Shown here: piece after piece, positions 1 through 7,815 of the stretch
Layout of the letters: the number at the start of each line of letters is the position of its first letter
Position numbering within the stretch: position 1 is the stretch's first letter
Assembly: GCA_016936295.1 (NCBI GenBank)
Contig: JAFGYD010000136.1
Coordinates: forward strand, 1-34,621
Direction: 5' to 3'
DNA: 34,621 nucleotides
Source of the DNA: Spirochaetales bacterium
Lineage (GTDB): Bacteria; Spirochaetota; Spirochaetia; DSM-2461
Position numbers and translations under genes: made by a program
The notes under the pieces: generated by a model
The model's input: the letters and a program-made list of their open reading frames with translations, nothing else
Told to the model about the DNA's origin: nothing
Database searches by the model: none

Positions 1-36
1 GGAAAAGAACATAGTGTATTAGTGACGCTAGGTTAA
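1..36 (+). CDS. Possible 3' end of a gene entering from the left edge
   Basis: Frame 1 reads eleven sense codons (GKEHSVLVTLG) and then TAA at 34-36; the other two plus frames hit stops sooner. A plus-strand terminator hairpin follows 30 bases later, which supports a plus-strand gene ending here. The fragment is too short to name a family, and chance cannot be excluded. Confidence 0.3.
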   Translation, partial: GKEHSVLVTLG

Positions 37-65
37 TTTTTTTATTTATATCTCTTGTTTTGTTT

Positions 66-95
66 GTGACCGGTTTAGCAGCCGGTCACTCTTTT
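66..95 (+). terminator. Rho-independent terminator of an upstream gene
   Basis: Perfect 8-bp stem gtgaccgg / ccggtcac (66-73, 82-89) with an 8-base loop, followed by a T-rich stretch on the plus strand. The minus-strand side is followed by A-rich sequence, so it should act mainly on transcription coming from the left edge rather than on the LysE-type gene. Confidence 0.7.
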
Positions 96-660
96 ATTTA
101 ATCATAAGTACAGCTGAGAATGCTGTTAATATACCTAATATTTTATTTACATACCCTCTATCCCCATTAATAAATTTTCCTATAAATGAACCAAATAGTG
201 CCCATAACGAGGTTGATAATGGTGGAATTATTAAATAAAAAATAATTATAACAATAAGTTTTGGATATAATGTAGATGCTGTTAAAGTCATTAAGTAAGC
301 CTTGGGATTTAAATACTGAAATGCGATACCCTTAAAAATGGATAGTGGCTTGTCTATTTTTGAATCTACTTTCACTTTACTATCTGTTGTAAATATTTTT
401 ATTGAAATATAGATTAAGTAACTAAAACCAATTATTTTAATTATTGTATTAAACAATGGGAAAATTTCAAAAACTGCATTTAAGCCTAAAGAAAAAAGAA
501 TTATTTGAGAAATAAGGCCTAATGCTATACCTATAATAAATGGAGTAGATTTAATATAACCGTACTTTGTTCCAGATATTGTTAGTAGCATATTATTAGG
601 TCCAGGTGTAACTGTCATCACTATTGTAAAAATTAATAAACTAATTATTTTTGTATCCAT
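94..660 (-). CDS. LysE/RhtB-family amino acid exporter
   Basis: A 188-residue, strongly hydrophobic inner-membrane protein with about six predicted membrane spans. The N-terminal motif PGPNNML at about residues 19-25 is the LysE/RhtB hallmark. Members export amino acids or related small molecules by proton exchange. The length is slightly below the usual 200-210. The start is ATG with AGGAGA a few bases upstream. It is divergent from a MocR-type regulator 91 bp away, and such regulators commonly control a neighbouring transporter, so the pair probably forms one regulated unit. The substrate cannot be read from sequence. Confidence 0.85.
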   Translation of the reverse strand: MDTKIISLLIFTIVMTVTPGPNNMLLTISGTKYGYIKSTPFIIGIALGLISQIILFSLGLNAVFEIFPLFNTIIKIIGFSYLIYISIKIFTTDSKVKVDSKIDKPLSIFKGIAFQYLNPKAYLMTLTASTLYPKLIVIIIFYLIIPPLSTSLWALFGSFIGKFINGDRGYVNKILGILTAFSAVLMIK

Positions 661-716
661 ACTATTCTCCTGATTAATAATAAAATAGAATATAAAACCA
701 TAGCAGATACACTTTA

Positions 717-751
717 TTGTTTTTTATACCAATACAGTTTATATTTCTGTT
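717..751 (+). promoter_or_regulatory. Promoter of the MocR regulator, leaderless arrangement
   Basis: A -35 box TTGTTT (717-722) and a -10 box TATATT (740-745) are 17 bp apart. The expected transcript start is about 752, which is the A of the regulator's ATG. No Shine-Dalgarno sequence precedes that ATG. The hexamer ATACCA, the half-site known for the MocR protein GabR, lies in the spacer at 726-731, but only one exact copy is visible. Confidence 0.45.
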
Positions 752-2164
752 ATGTATAAATATGAAAAAATTATAAAATACATTACAGATTCAGTAGAAA
801 CTGGAAATCTGAATTATGGGGAGAAAATTCCTTCATTGCGGTTTATGAGTGATAAGTTTGGATGTAATCTTTCTGTAGTTATGCAGGCATACTCAAATTT
901 GGAATCCCTTGGAGTAATCTACTCTGTTGAAAAATCCGGTTACTTTATTTCACCTCCTGGTTTAAATCCAATTCCAACTTTAGATGGCGAGATTTATTCG
1001 TTAAAAAAAGAGGAAGCTAAGCCATTAAGTATAATAGGAAATATAGTCGAAGCAAGTAATGATAAATCTATAGCTCCTTTAGGTGCAGGGATTCCTGATT
1101 CAACTATTTTACCAATAAAAGATATTCAAAAATCTATTAGCAGGGTTTTAAGGAATACACCTGAAGTTTTATATGGATATTCTAATGAAGCAGGCTCTTT
1201 TAAATTAAGACAAGAGATCTCCAGGGTTTTATTAAATAGAGGTATTACTGCAAAACCCGATGATATTTTAATAACTAATGGGTGTATAGAAGCTCTATCC
1301 CTAGCAATTCAGGCTATTTCTTATCCAGGTGATACTATAGCAATTGAAAGTCCTATTTTTATGGGAACTATACAACTTTTAAAGGAGTTAAAGCGTAACA
1401 TAATAACAATTCCAACATCCCCTGATTTAGGTATAGATATTGATGCATTAAAAAAGACTATTGAAAAAGAGGATATAAAAGGTGTTATATTGACATCTTT
1501 ATATCAAAATCCTTTAGGTTATATTATGCCTGTTGAGAACCGGAAAGAGATTAGCAAAATAAGTAGAGATTATTCAATCCCTATAATAGAGGATGATTTG
1601 TACAGTGATTGTTCACATTTAAATTCATTAGAAAATCCTATAAAAAGCTTTGATGAAAATGGTTCTGTAATTTATTGTTCTTCATTTTCAAAAACTGTAA
1701 GTCCAGGATTACGAATTGGTTGGGTAGTTGGAGGTAAGTATCATAAAAGATGTAAAGGGTATAAGGTTTCCAGTACTTTAGGGGGAAACAATCTCTTACA
1801 GGAAGCATTGGCTGACTTTCTCCATAGTAATGGATATTACAATCATGTAAAAAAACTTCAGAGAAATATTGCAAAACAGGCAGCAGAGATGAAAGTTCTT
1901 TTAGAAGAGTTTCTTCCCAAGGATGTTGCTATTTCTACTCCTAAAGGAGGACTTTTTTACTGGATTGAATTACGTAAGGATATAGATGTTATTTGCATTT
2001 ACAATGAATGCCTTAATAATAAAATAAGCATTGTTCCTGGGCAGGCTTTTTCTAGTGGGGAGAGGTTTACTAATTGTTTTAGATTAAGTTTTGGAAATCC
2101 TGTTACTCCATTTATTGTTAGTGCAATAAAAAAACTTGGAGAAATTATTTATGGGTATTACTGA
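752..2164 (+). CDS. MocR-type GntR regulator with aminotransferase domain
   Basis: 470 residues, the usual length for MocR/PdxR/GabR regulators. Residues about 1-70 form a GntR winged helix (PSLRFMSDKFG, then AYSNLESLGVI and SGYF). Residues about 105-465 are a fold-type I PLP aminotransferase-like domain. The Schiff-base lysine is K314 in SSFSKTVSPG, and the preceding EDDLYSD and YQNPLG motifs are intact. Such proteins sense amino acids, GABA or PLP through the aminotransferase domain and regulate a divergent gene, here the LysE-type exporter. The ATG has no ribosome binding site and sits at the predicted transcript start, so translation may be leaderless. Enzymatic aminotransferase activity is possible but less likely given the HTH. 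Confidence 0.9.
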   Translation: MYKYEKIIKYITDSVETGNLNYGEKIPSLRFMSDKFGCNLSVVMQAYSNLESLGVIYSVEKSGYFISPPGLNPIPTLDGEIYSLKKEEAKPLSIIGNIVEASNDKSIAPLGAGIPDSTILPIKDIQKSISRVLRNTPEVLYGYSNEAGSFKLRQEISRVLLNRGITAKPDDILITNGCIEALSLAIQAISYPGDTIAIESPIFMGTIQLLKELKRNIITIPTSPDLGIDIDALKKTIEKEDIKGVILTSLYQNPLGYIMPVENRKEISKISRDYSIPIIEDDLYSDCSHLNSLENPIKSFDENGSVIYCSSFSKTVSPGLRIGWVVGGKYHKRCKGYKVSSTLGGNNLLQEALADFLHSNGYYNHVKKLQRNIAKQAAEMKVLLEEFLPKDVAISTPKGGLFYWIELRKDIDVICIYNECLNNKISIVPGQAFSSGERFTNCFRLSFGNPVTPFIVSAIKKLGEIIYGYY

Positions 2165-2208
2165 ATATTGTAAAGAACCTTTCCGATAATAAAACATAAG
2201 GAGTTAAT

Positions 2209-2394
2209 ATGTTCAATTCTAAAAAAGCTAATTTTTATAGTAGATTGAAGATAGCTCTTGAGGCAGCAAAAGACGAGCTATCAATTATTGGGTATGCAAG
2301 CAGGTACAGAGTCTCCCTGAATGAAGCTAGGGAATTTAAAAAATGGTGTAGAGAGAGCTACTATTATAAGTCGTACAAAACTGAAAGTAACTAA
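2209..2394 (+). CDS. Small hypothetical protein, 61 aa
   Basis: I do not recognise this protein. It is 61 residues, basic and rich in Arg, Lys, Ser and Tyr, with a predicted helix near LKIALEAAKDEL and a second helix around SLNEAREFKKWC. It has no signal peptide or membrane span. The start is supported by AAGGAG seven bases upstream, and a strong terminator lies just after the stop, so it looks like a real gene with its own 3' end. It follows the MocR gene by 44 bp and could be read from the same transcript. Confidence 0.65.
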   Translation: MFNSKKANFYSRLKIALEAAKDELSIIGYASRYRVSLNEAREFKKWCRESYYYKSYKTESN

Positions 2395-2406
2395 CCTGTA
2401 AACTAC

Positions 2407-2436
2407 AATGAGCCAAAAATTGGCTCATTTTTTTTG
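2407..2436 (+). terminator. Rho-independent terminator
   Basis: Perfect 10-bp stem aatgagccaa / ttggctcatt (2407-2416, 2420-2429) with a 3-base loop, running into a stretch of eight Ts. It ends the MocR/61-aa transcript before the Fe-S protein gene. Confidence 0.85.
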
Positions 2437-2448
2437 TAGCAATATATA

Positions 2449-2483
2449 AAAAATTAGATATACTTAGATTAATACTAATTTTT
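2449..2483. promoter_or_regulatory. 9-bp inverted repeat before the NapH-like gene
   Basis: Arms aaaaattag (2449-2457) and ctaattttt (2475-2483) are perfect reverse complements with a 17-base spacer. The spacer region contains a -10-like TATACT (2459-2464). The right arm abuts the ribosome binding site AGGAG. It may be an operator or a weak RNA hairpin; the AT content makes chance plausible. Confidence 0.3.
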
Positions 2484-2493
2484 AGGAGTTGTT

Positions 2494-3978
2494 ATGAAGT
2501 TACGAAGGATTATTCAGGTTGCAGTTTTTATTCTGGTTCTATCAATATCAATAGGACACACTTTTGAAGAGGCTGGGAATCCTATACCTTTTCTCTCAAC
2601 AGCATCTGTTCACGCGGTCTGTCCATTTGGGGGAGTTGTTTCTATTTATGAATTTTTTATTTCGGGAAGTTATGTAAAAAAAATTCATGAATCATCCTTT
2701 ATTTTAATGTTTATTGTTTTTTTCCTGGCAATAATTATGGGGCCGGTTTTTTGTGGCTGGATCTGTCCTTTTGGTACATTCCAAGAGTGGATTTCAAAAA
2801 TTGGTAGAAGAATATTTAAAAAAAGATTCAATACGTTTATTCCCTATAAAATTGATAAATATTTAAGATTTATTCGATATTTTGTATTAGTAATGGTAAT
2901 AGTAAAAACAGCTCAGACAGCAGAATTAATGTTTGCAGATATTGATCCCTACTATGCACTTTTTAATATTTGGTCCGATGAAGTAGCAATTACAGCCTAT
3001 ATCGCTCTTTTTATAGTTACAGTTTTATCATTATTTGTAGAAAGGCCATTTTGTAAATATGCATGCCCTTATGGTGCATTGTTAGGTATTACAAATACAT
3101 TTAAGTTTTTTAAAATTGAAAGAAGGGAGTCTACTTGTATAAATTGTAAATTATGCGATAAAAAGTGCCCTATGAATATTCCATTATCCAATATTAAAAG
3201 ATCTATGAACCATCAGTGTATTACTTGTTTAGAGTGTACATCCGAAGCTGCATGTCCTAAGGAAAATACTTTGGTTCTAGCCTTTAAAAAAGTTGTTTTA
3301 AAATCCAGAAGTGTTGGAATTATAGCATTAGCTGCATTTATTGTTGGTATAGGAGGAACCATGATTTTAAATCTGTGGCAAACAGAAACTTCGAAAGTAC
3401 CTGCAAAATATACCACAAAAGAGTTAGCTGACCAGTATAACCCTGCAGATATTAGGGGTTCATACTCTTTGCAGGATATAGAAAATGCATTTGGTGTACC
3501 TGTTGAAGATTTAGCCAAAGCATTTAATATTATAACTGACAATCCAGGTTCTTTTTTAATAAAAGGGTTAGAAGATCTCTATTCTGTAAGTGAGGAGTAT
3601 GAGGTTGGTACCGATTCAGTGAGATTTTTTGTTGCTTTATATAAAGATCTTCCTTATACACCAGAGTCTACTACTAGATTACTAAATCCTGCTAAATCAA
3701 TTTTAAAGGATAAAATAAGCGATGACTTACTAGTCTCTGTTGCTGTAATTCTTGATCAGGAACCTGTAAGCCACGAAGAAGTCGAAGAAGTTTTTTTAAT
3801 TAAGGGTAAAACTACATTTAGAGAAGTTAATGAAGAGGGAGTTACTGTTGAACAAATTAAAACTATTGTTGGATCAGTTCCGGAAAATATGAATTTGTCT
3901 ATTAGAGATTATGCCAATGAAAATAACATTGAGTTTGAAACAATTAAAACTGAGCTACAAGCTTTAATTGATAAATAA
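2494..3978 (+). CDS. NapH-like 4Fe-4S membrane protein with C-terminal extension
   Basis: 494 residues. The N-terminal part has about five membrane spans and the CxxxCP motifs CGWICPFG (C87, C91) and CKYACPYG (C187, C191) typical of NapH/NosR/CcoG-type proteins. C43 in AVCPFGG is a further conserved cysteine. Two ferredoxin-type 4Fe-4S motifs follow: C215-C218-C221-C225 and C242-C245-C248-C254, the second with a longer last spacing. A further membrane span lies at about 272-294. The remaining 200 residues are soluble and contain the element IRGSYSLQDIENAFGVP and two later segments of similar flavour, so they may be a repeated small domain. The family passes electrons between membrane quinols and Fe-S partners. 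No partner oxidoreductase is encoded nearby, so the pathway is unknown. Start: ATG after AGGAG. Confidence 0.8.
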   Translation: MKLRRIIQVAVFILVLSISIGHTFEEAGNPIPFLSTASVHAVCPFGGVVSIYEFFISGSYVKKIHESSFILMFIVFFLAIIMGPVFCGWICPFGTFQEWISKIGRRIFKKRFNTFIPYKIDKYLRFIRYFVLVMVIVKTAQTAELMFADIDPYYALFNIWSDEVAITAYIALFIVTVLSLFVERPFCKYACPYGALLGITNTFKFFKIERRESTCINCKLCDKKCPMNIPLSNIKRSMNHQCITCLECTSEAACPKENTLVLAFKKVVLKSRSVGIIALAAFIVGIGGTMILNLWQTETSKVPAKYTTKELADQYNPADIRGSYSLQDIENAFGVPVEDLAKAFNIITDNPGSFLIKGLEDLYSVSEEYEVGTDSVRFFVALYKDLPYTPESTTRLLNPAKSILKDKISDDLLVSVAVILDQEPVSHEEVEEVFLIKGKTTFREVNEEGVTVEQIKTIVGSVPENMNLSIRDYANENNIEFETIKTELQALIDK

Positions 3979-4006
3979 AGAAAGGGGAAATCCCCTTTCT
4001 TTATTT
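3973..4006. terminator. Bidirectional terminator between convergent genes
   Basis: An 11-bp core stem (3977-3987 with 3992-4002) around the loop aaat, extended by A-T pairs to about 15 bp, with T-runs on the plus side and A-runs (Ts on the minus strand) on the other. It lies between the stops of the NapH-like gene and the DUF2147 gene, and both stop codons lie within it. Confidence 0.8.
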
Positions 4007-4492
4007 TACTTTAGGTATTTTGGGAGTAGGGTTTGTTGGAATAACAACCCACTCTGGAAGTGTAGAAAGATCGGTTACAGGAACCCATGTTTGGGATCTA
4101 CCAAATGGTCCAATTTTACCCCTAACAATTAAATTTCCACCCTCTATCCACATATCACAGGAGTATATTTTCCCTGGTAATGGATCTAAAATCTTTCCTT
4201 TACTCCACTTTTTACCTGAATCGGTCATGTCCCATATAAAATCTAAACCTGTGTATGTAGGTTCTCCTACTACTTGGGTTGTTTTTAGGTTGGGGTCTGA
4301 TAAACTTCCGTCATCTTCGTATGTTACTAAAAGTCTACCATAAACTTTACCGCTTTTTTCATAAATTATAGATACTGACTTTACTAAACCTGTAGTATCA
4401 TCAATACTCTTCCAAAGACCTGTAATCTTTTCAGCCGAAAAAATAGAAGCCGATAAAGATAAAACCATAACTAATAATAATATTTTTTTCAT
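4001..4492 (-). CDS. Secreted DUF2147-family protein
   Basis: 163 residues. Residues 1-19 form a Sec signal peptide (MKKILLL..., cleavage near FSA). The mature part follows the DUF2147 pattern: GLWKSIDDTTG near the N-terminus, a central GLDFIWDM, then KILDPLPGKIYSC, RGKIGPFGRSQTW at the end. The family is periplasmic or exported, and its molecular role is not established. It is transcribed alone, convergent with the NapH-like gene across a shared hairpin and divergent from the pentapeptide protein. Confidence 0.85.
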   Translation of the reverse strand: MKKILLLVMVLSLSASIFSAEKITGLWKSIDDTTGLVKSVSIIYEKSGKVYGRLLVTYEDDGSLSDPNLKTTQVVGEPTYTGLDFIWDMTDSGKKWSKGKILDPLPGKIYSCDMWIEGGNLIVRGKIGPFGRSQTWVPVTDLSTLPEWVVIPTNPTPKIPKVK

Positions 4493-4555
4493 AGTAATAT
4501 TATTTATATAGTTTTAATAAAGGTCAATAATTTTTTATTTATAAGGATGTTTCAA

Positions 4556-5140
4556 ATGGTTAATATAGAGTCATATAACGATTATGATGAATTAGATATT
4601 TTTGATATTGATATATCGGGTGAGAAATTTGAATCTTTATCATTTTCAAATTCTAATTTTAACAGGTTTTCTGCAGTGGATTCCGAAATTTATAGATTAG
4701 TGTTTGATGGAGCTGAAATAAATTCATCAAACTTCTCACTGTCCAAATTTGAAGGGATAAGAATATATAAAACATCATTCAAAGAGTCAAAATTGTCGGG
4801 GACTTATTTAAATGAGGCATTTACTGCTAACTTAAGAATGGAAAATTGTAAATGCGACATGATGCAGTTAAGGTTTGGTAAATGTCGTGGAGCAGAGTTT
4901 AGTAATTGTAATTTTCAGGATGCTGATTTTCAGGGAACAGATTTTAGTGATGCTACATTCATTAATTGCGATTTAAGAAATGCAACTTTTACCAGTTGTA
5001 ACCTTAAAGGGTGTGATTTTTCCACTTCCAATACCCTTGGAATCAATTTAAACCCTAAGGATTTAAAGGGATTAAATGTTAATTATGAACAAGCTATATA
5101 TTTCTCAAACTTTTTAGGAATAATAATAAAAGGGAATTGA
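4556..5140 (+). CDS. Pentapeptide-repeat protein
   Basis: 194 residues from the chosen ATG at 4556, which has AAGGA eight bases upstream; an in-frame ATG at 4547 overlaps that ribosome binding site and is less likely. From about residue 25 to 165 the protein is built of five-residue units with a central F or L (for example NSNFN, GAEFS, DADFQ, GTDFS, ATFIN, CDLRN, ATFTS, CNLKG), which fold as a right-handed beta helix. No signal peptide is present, so it is probably cytoplasmic. The family has no single function; a few members mimic DNA and protect gyrase, but nothing here shows that role. Confidence 0.85.
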   Translation: MVNIESYNDYDELDIFDIDISGEKFESLSFSNSNFNRFSAVDSEIYRLVFDGAEINSSNFSLSKFEGIRIYKTSFKESKLSGTYLNEAFTANLRMENCKCDMMQLRFGKCRGAEFSNCNFQDADFQGTDFSDATFINCDLRNATFTSCNLKGCDFSTSNTLGINLNPKDLKGLNVNYEQAIYFSNFLGIIIKGN

Positions 5141-5173
5141 CCTGGAGTTTACTCTATGTTGTAACCTTCTCAA

Positions 5174-6517
5174 ATGATTAAAGATTTTCTTAAAAGAGTA
5201 GTAGCAATTACAATACCTGTTAGTTTACAAAATTTATTAGGTTCTTCCAGAAATTTAGTAGATACTATGATGATTGGAACATTAGGTGTTGTTCAGGTTG
5301 CAGCTGTTGGTGCAGCAGGAAAACCATATTTTGTAATGCTAATAGTTATATTTGGTATAACTAATGGTGCTGGTATTTTAATATCCCAATATTGGGGAAA
5401 TAGGGATAGTGATGGTGTTGGGAAAAATGTAATTCTTACTATTTTAACTTCAGTTTCTATTTCCATTGTTTTAGTTATAATTATAAAAATATTTTCCAGG
5501 CAGATTATTGGTTTAACATCTACAGATATTGGTGTAATTGACTTAGGCTCAGAGTATTTAAGAATCATTAGTACAAATTTAATTTTACAATCTGTTATTT
5601 TATCATTAAATGTAGGTCTAAGAAGTACTGGGCAGGTTAAAAGGTGTACCACTATCAGTTTTGTTGGTGTTTCATTAAATATTGTTTTTAATTATATCTT
5701 TATATTTGGGAAGTTTGGACTTAATCCATTAGGGCTTAAAGGTGCTGCTTATGGTACTTTTATAAGTTGTTTAATTGAAGCCTTACTAATTTTAATTGTT
5801 GCTATTGTGTTTAATAAAAAATTTAAACTATCAATAAGAAAATTTATCTCTTTAGTATCTGTTGTAGATGTAAAGCGTCTATTAAGTGTATCAATTCCAT
5901 TAGCTATTAATAGTTTTGCATGGGCCGGGGGTACATATATATATTTTATGATTTATGGAAGAATTGGAAGTAGCCAGTTGGCTATTATGACAATGCTGGA
6001 ACCACTAACATCTATTATGATCTCCTTCTTTAATGGACTTGCAACAGGTACAGGTATAATTTTAGGCCATTCTTTAGGAGTTAGAGACTATGTAAAAGTA
6101 TGGAGAGATGCAAAATTTGCTATTTTATTTGGTTTTTTACTAGGATTAGTGATTTTTACATCTGTATTTTTCTTTAGAGATACTTTTTTAGGATTTTTTT
6201 CTTCTATGCCCGTAACAACTTTGGAAATGGCTAGAATTGTTTATCTATTTGTTATGCTTAAAGCTCTTTTTATGTCCTACAATATTATTGTTGTTGTTGG
6301 AGTATTAAGGTCTGGTGGTGATACAAGATATGTTCTATTTATAGATATGCTTTGCCAATGGGCGGTAGGGATTCCATTATGCTTTATTGCTGCATTCTTT
6401 TTAAAGCTACCTCTACATTGGGTTGCTATGTTGGCTGCATCGGAGGAATTTGTTAAAATTTTTCTTTCGACAAAACGACTTAAAAGTAAGAAATGGATAA
6501 GAACTTTAATTAACTAA
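5174..6517 (+). CDS. MATE-family multidrug/cation efflux transporter
   Basis: 447 residues with about twelve membrane spans in two halves, the usual size of MATE exporters. MATE-like features include SLQNLLGSSRNLVDTMMIG near the start and LNVGLRSTGQVKRCTTIS with LNIVFNYIFIFG in the middle. The family exports cationic compounds by Na+ or H+ antiport in the inner membrane. The ATG has no convincing Shine-Dalgarno sequence. It follows the pentapeptide gene by 33 bp and may share its transcript. Its last 12 bases overlap the 3' end of the convergent small gene. Confidence 0.9.
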   Translation: MIKDFLKRVVAITIPVSLQNLLGSSRNLVDTMMIGTLGVVQVAAVGAAGKPYFVMLIVIFGITNGAGILISQYWGNRDSDGVGKNVILTILTSVSISIVLVIIIKIFSRQIIGLTSTDIGVIDLGSEYLRIISTNLILQSVILSLNVGLRSTGQVKRCTTISFVGVSLNIVFNYIFIFGKFGLNPLGLKGAAYGTFISCLIEALLILIVAIVFNKKFKLSIRKFISLVSVVDVKRLLSVSIPLAINSFAWAGGTYIYFMIYGRIGSSQLAIMTMLEPLTSIMISFFNGLATGTGIILGHSLGVRDYVKVWRDAKFAILFGFLLGLVIFTSVFFFRDTFLGFFSSMPVTTLEMARIVYLFVMLKALFMSYNIIVVVGVLRSGGDTRYVLFIDMLCQWAVGIPLCFIAAFFLKLPLHWVAMLAASEEFVKIFLSTKRLKSKKWIRTLIN

Positions 6518-6697
6518 GTCTTTTTCGCTATCTTCTATATATTCTTGTAAATCGTCTTTAGTTATATAGTCTAATTCTAGAGCAATTTCACCAAATCTTT
6601 TATTAGGATTTAGCTCTTGTATTTTAAGTACTTCTTCAGCCTGTTCAAAAGAGAGCAGGCTTAATCTCACAAAATATTGACCTATCTTTTCTTCCAT
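6506..6697 (-). CDS. Small stand-alone MshEN/GspE-N-like protein, 63 aa
   Basis: 63 residues with the sequence IGQYFVRLSLLSFEQAEEVLKIQ followed by RFGEIALELDYITKDDLQEYI. This matches the helical repeat seen at the N-terminus of GspE/PilB-type secretion ATPases (MshEN), where related full-length domains bind nucleotides such as c-di-GMP. Here it is free-standing, acidic and probably cytoplasmic. The ATG has only a weak AAGG upstream. Its 3' end overlaps the MATE gene by 12 bp on the opposite strand. The function is unknown; nucleotide binding is an inference from the family only. Confidence 0.65.
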   Translation of the reverse strand: MEEKIGQYFVRLSLLSFEQAEEVLKIQELNPNKRFGEIALELDYITKDDLQEYIEDSEKDLVN

Positions 6698-6744
6698 ACC
6701 TTATCTTACCATTTATTGTAAATATATGTATATACTCCGATTTT

Positions 6745-6761
6745 TTAACACAAAGCTAACA
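6745..6761 (+). promoter_or_regulatory. PhoP-type box candidate upstream of pstS
   Basis: TTAACA, five bases, CTAACA: two direct repeats with an 11-bp period that match the PhoP (Bacillus-type) box TT(A/T/C)ACA-N5-TT(A/T/C)ACA with one mismatch. It lies about 70 bp before the phosphate uptake operon, a sensible place for a phosphate-starvation regulator. No PhoB/PhoR-type pair is identifiable nearby. Confidence 0.35.
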
Positions 6762-6794
6762 CAACTTGAATGAATTCTTAAATTACTAGTTTTA

Positions 6795-6811
6795 AATTGT
6801 TATCAACAATT
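6795..6811. promoter_or_regulatory. 7-bp inverted repeat in the pstS leader
   Basis: aattgtt, atc, aacaatt: perfect 7-bp arms with a 3-base centre, 18 bp before the pstS ATG. It could be an operator or a small leader hairpin. AT-rich, so low weight. Confidence 0.25.
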
Positions 6812-6829
6812 ACCGAATAGGAGTTATAA

Positions 6830-7813
6830 ATGAAAAAGATAGCATTATTTAGTGTTTTAGTAGTTCTGGGAATGGGACTTTTCGCTAATGGAAACAAAGA
6901 GATGAAAGCGGATGCTTCTGCTGAGAAATCTTGGAAAGTTGAATCTGAAGATGGAGTTTTACCAGGAGTAAACCCTTTAAATGTTACAGGAGATATTATT
7001 ACAGCTGGTTCTTCAACTGTTTTCCCTCTTTCTGAAGTAATGGCAGAAAGATTTAAAGATGAAGGTTATAAAGGAAATATTACTGTTGACTCAATTGGTT
7101 CTGGTGCAGGATTTGAGAGATTTACAGTAACTGGTGAAACTGATATTGCAAATGCTTCAAGACCTATTAAATCACAAGAGATTGAAGCTGCTAAGAAAAT
7201 TGGTAGAAATCCTATTGAATTTAGAGTTGGTACAGATGCTTTAGCAGTAACTGTTTCAAAAAAGAATGATTTTGCAAAAAATGTTACTCTTGAAGAGCTT
7301 GCTAAAATCTTTGTATCTGATAAATGGAGCGATGTAAATCCATCATGGCCTAACGAAAAAATCTTAAAGTTTATTCCTGGTACAGATTCAGGAACATTTG
7401 ATTACTTTGTAGAAGAAGTGTTTAAAAAAGATTCAGCTCCTTTATTAGGTGCTGCAAATGTACAAATGTCAGAAGATGATAATGTTCTGGTTCAAGGTAT
7501 TGAAGAGTCACCTTACGGTATTGGATTCTTTGGTTATGCTTACTACGTAGAAAATAAAGATGCTTTAAATATCTTAAGCATAGAAGGCGTAGAAGCTACT
7601 AAGGCTACTGTAGATGCAGCAGAATATCCTTTAGCTAGACCATTATTTATATATTCAGATGCAACAATTATGAAAAATAAGCCACAAGTTGCAGCATTTA
7701 TAGCATACTACCTTGCGCATGTTAACGATGAAATAACAAGAGTTGGTTATTTCCCTGCTAACGAAAGTGAGCTAATGAATGGTAAAAATGCTTGGTTAGA
7801 GGCTAATAAGTAG
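6830..7813 (+). CDS. pstS: Phosphate ABC transporter substrate-binding protein PstS
   Basis: 327 residues. A Sec signal peptide ends at about residue 19 (GMGLFA, then NGNKE). No cysteine follows, so it is not a classical lipoprotein. The mature protein has the PstS phosphate-loop signatures AGSSTVFPLSEVMAE, SIGSGAGFERF and PGTDSGTFDYF, and TDIANASRPI, which surround bound phosphate. It delivers phosphate to PstCA in the periplasm. It is the first gene of pstSCAB-phoU and has AGGAG before the ATG. pstC starts three bases downstream. The operon is normally induced by phosphate starvation, in line with the box at 6745. Confidence 0.95.
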   Translation: MKKIALFSVLVVLGMGLFANGNKEMKADASAEKSWKVESEDGVLPGVNPLNVTGDIITAGSSTVFPLSEVMAERFKDEGYKGNITVDSIGSGAGFERFTVTGETDIANASRPIKSQEIEAAKKIGRNPIEFRVGTDALAVTVSKKNDFAKNVTLEELAKIFVSDKWSDVNPSWPNEKILKFIPGTDSGTFDYFVEEVFKKDSAPLLGAANVQMSEDDNVLVQGIEESPYGIGFFGYAYYVENKDALNILSIEGVEATKATVDAAEYPLARPLFIYSDATIMKNKPQVAAFIAYYLAHVNDEITRVGYFPANESELMNGKNAWLEANK

Positions 7814-7815
7814 TA

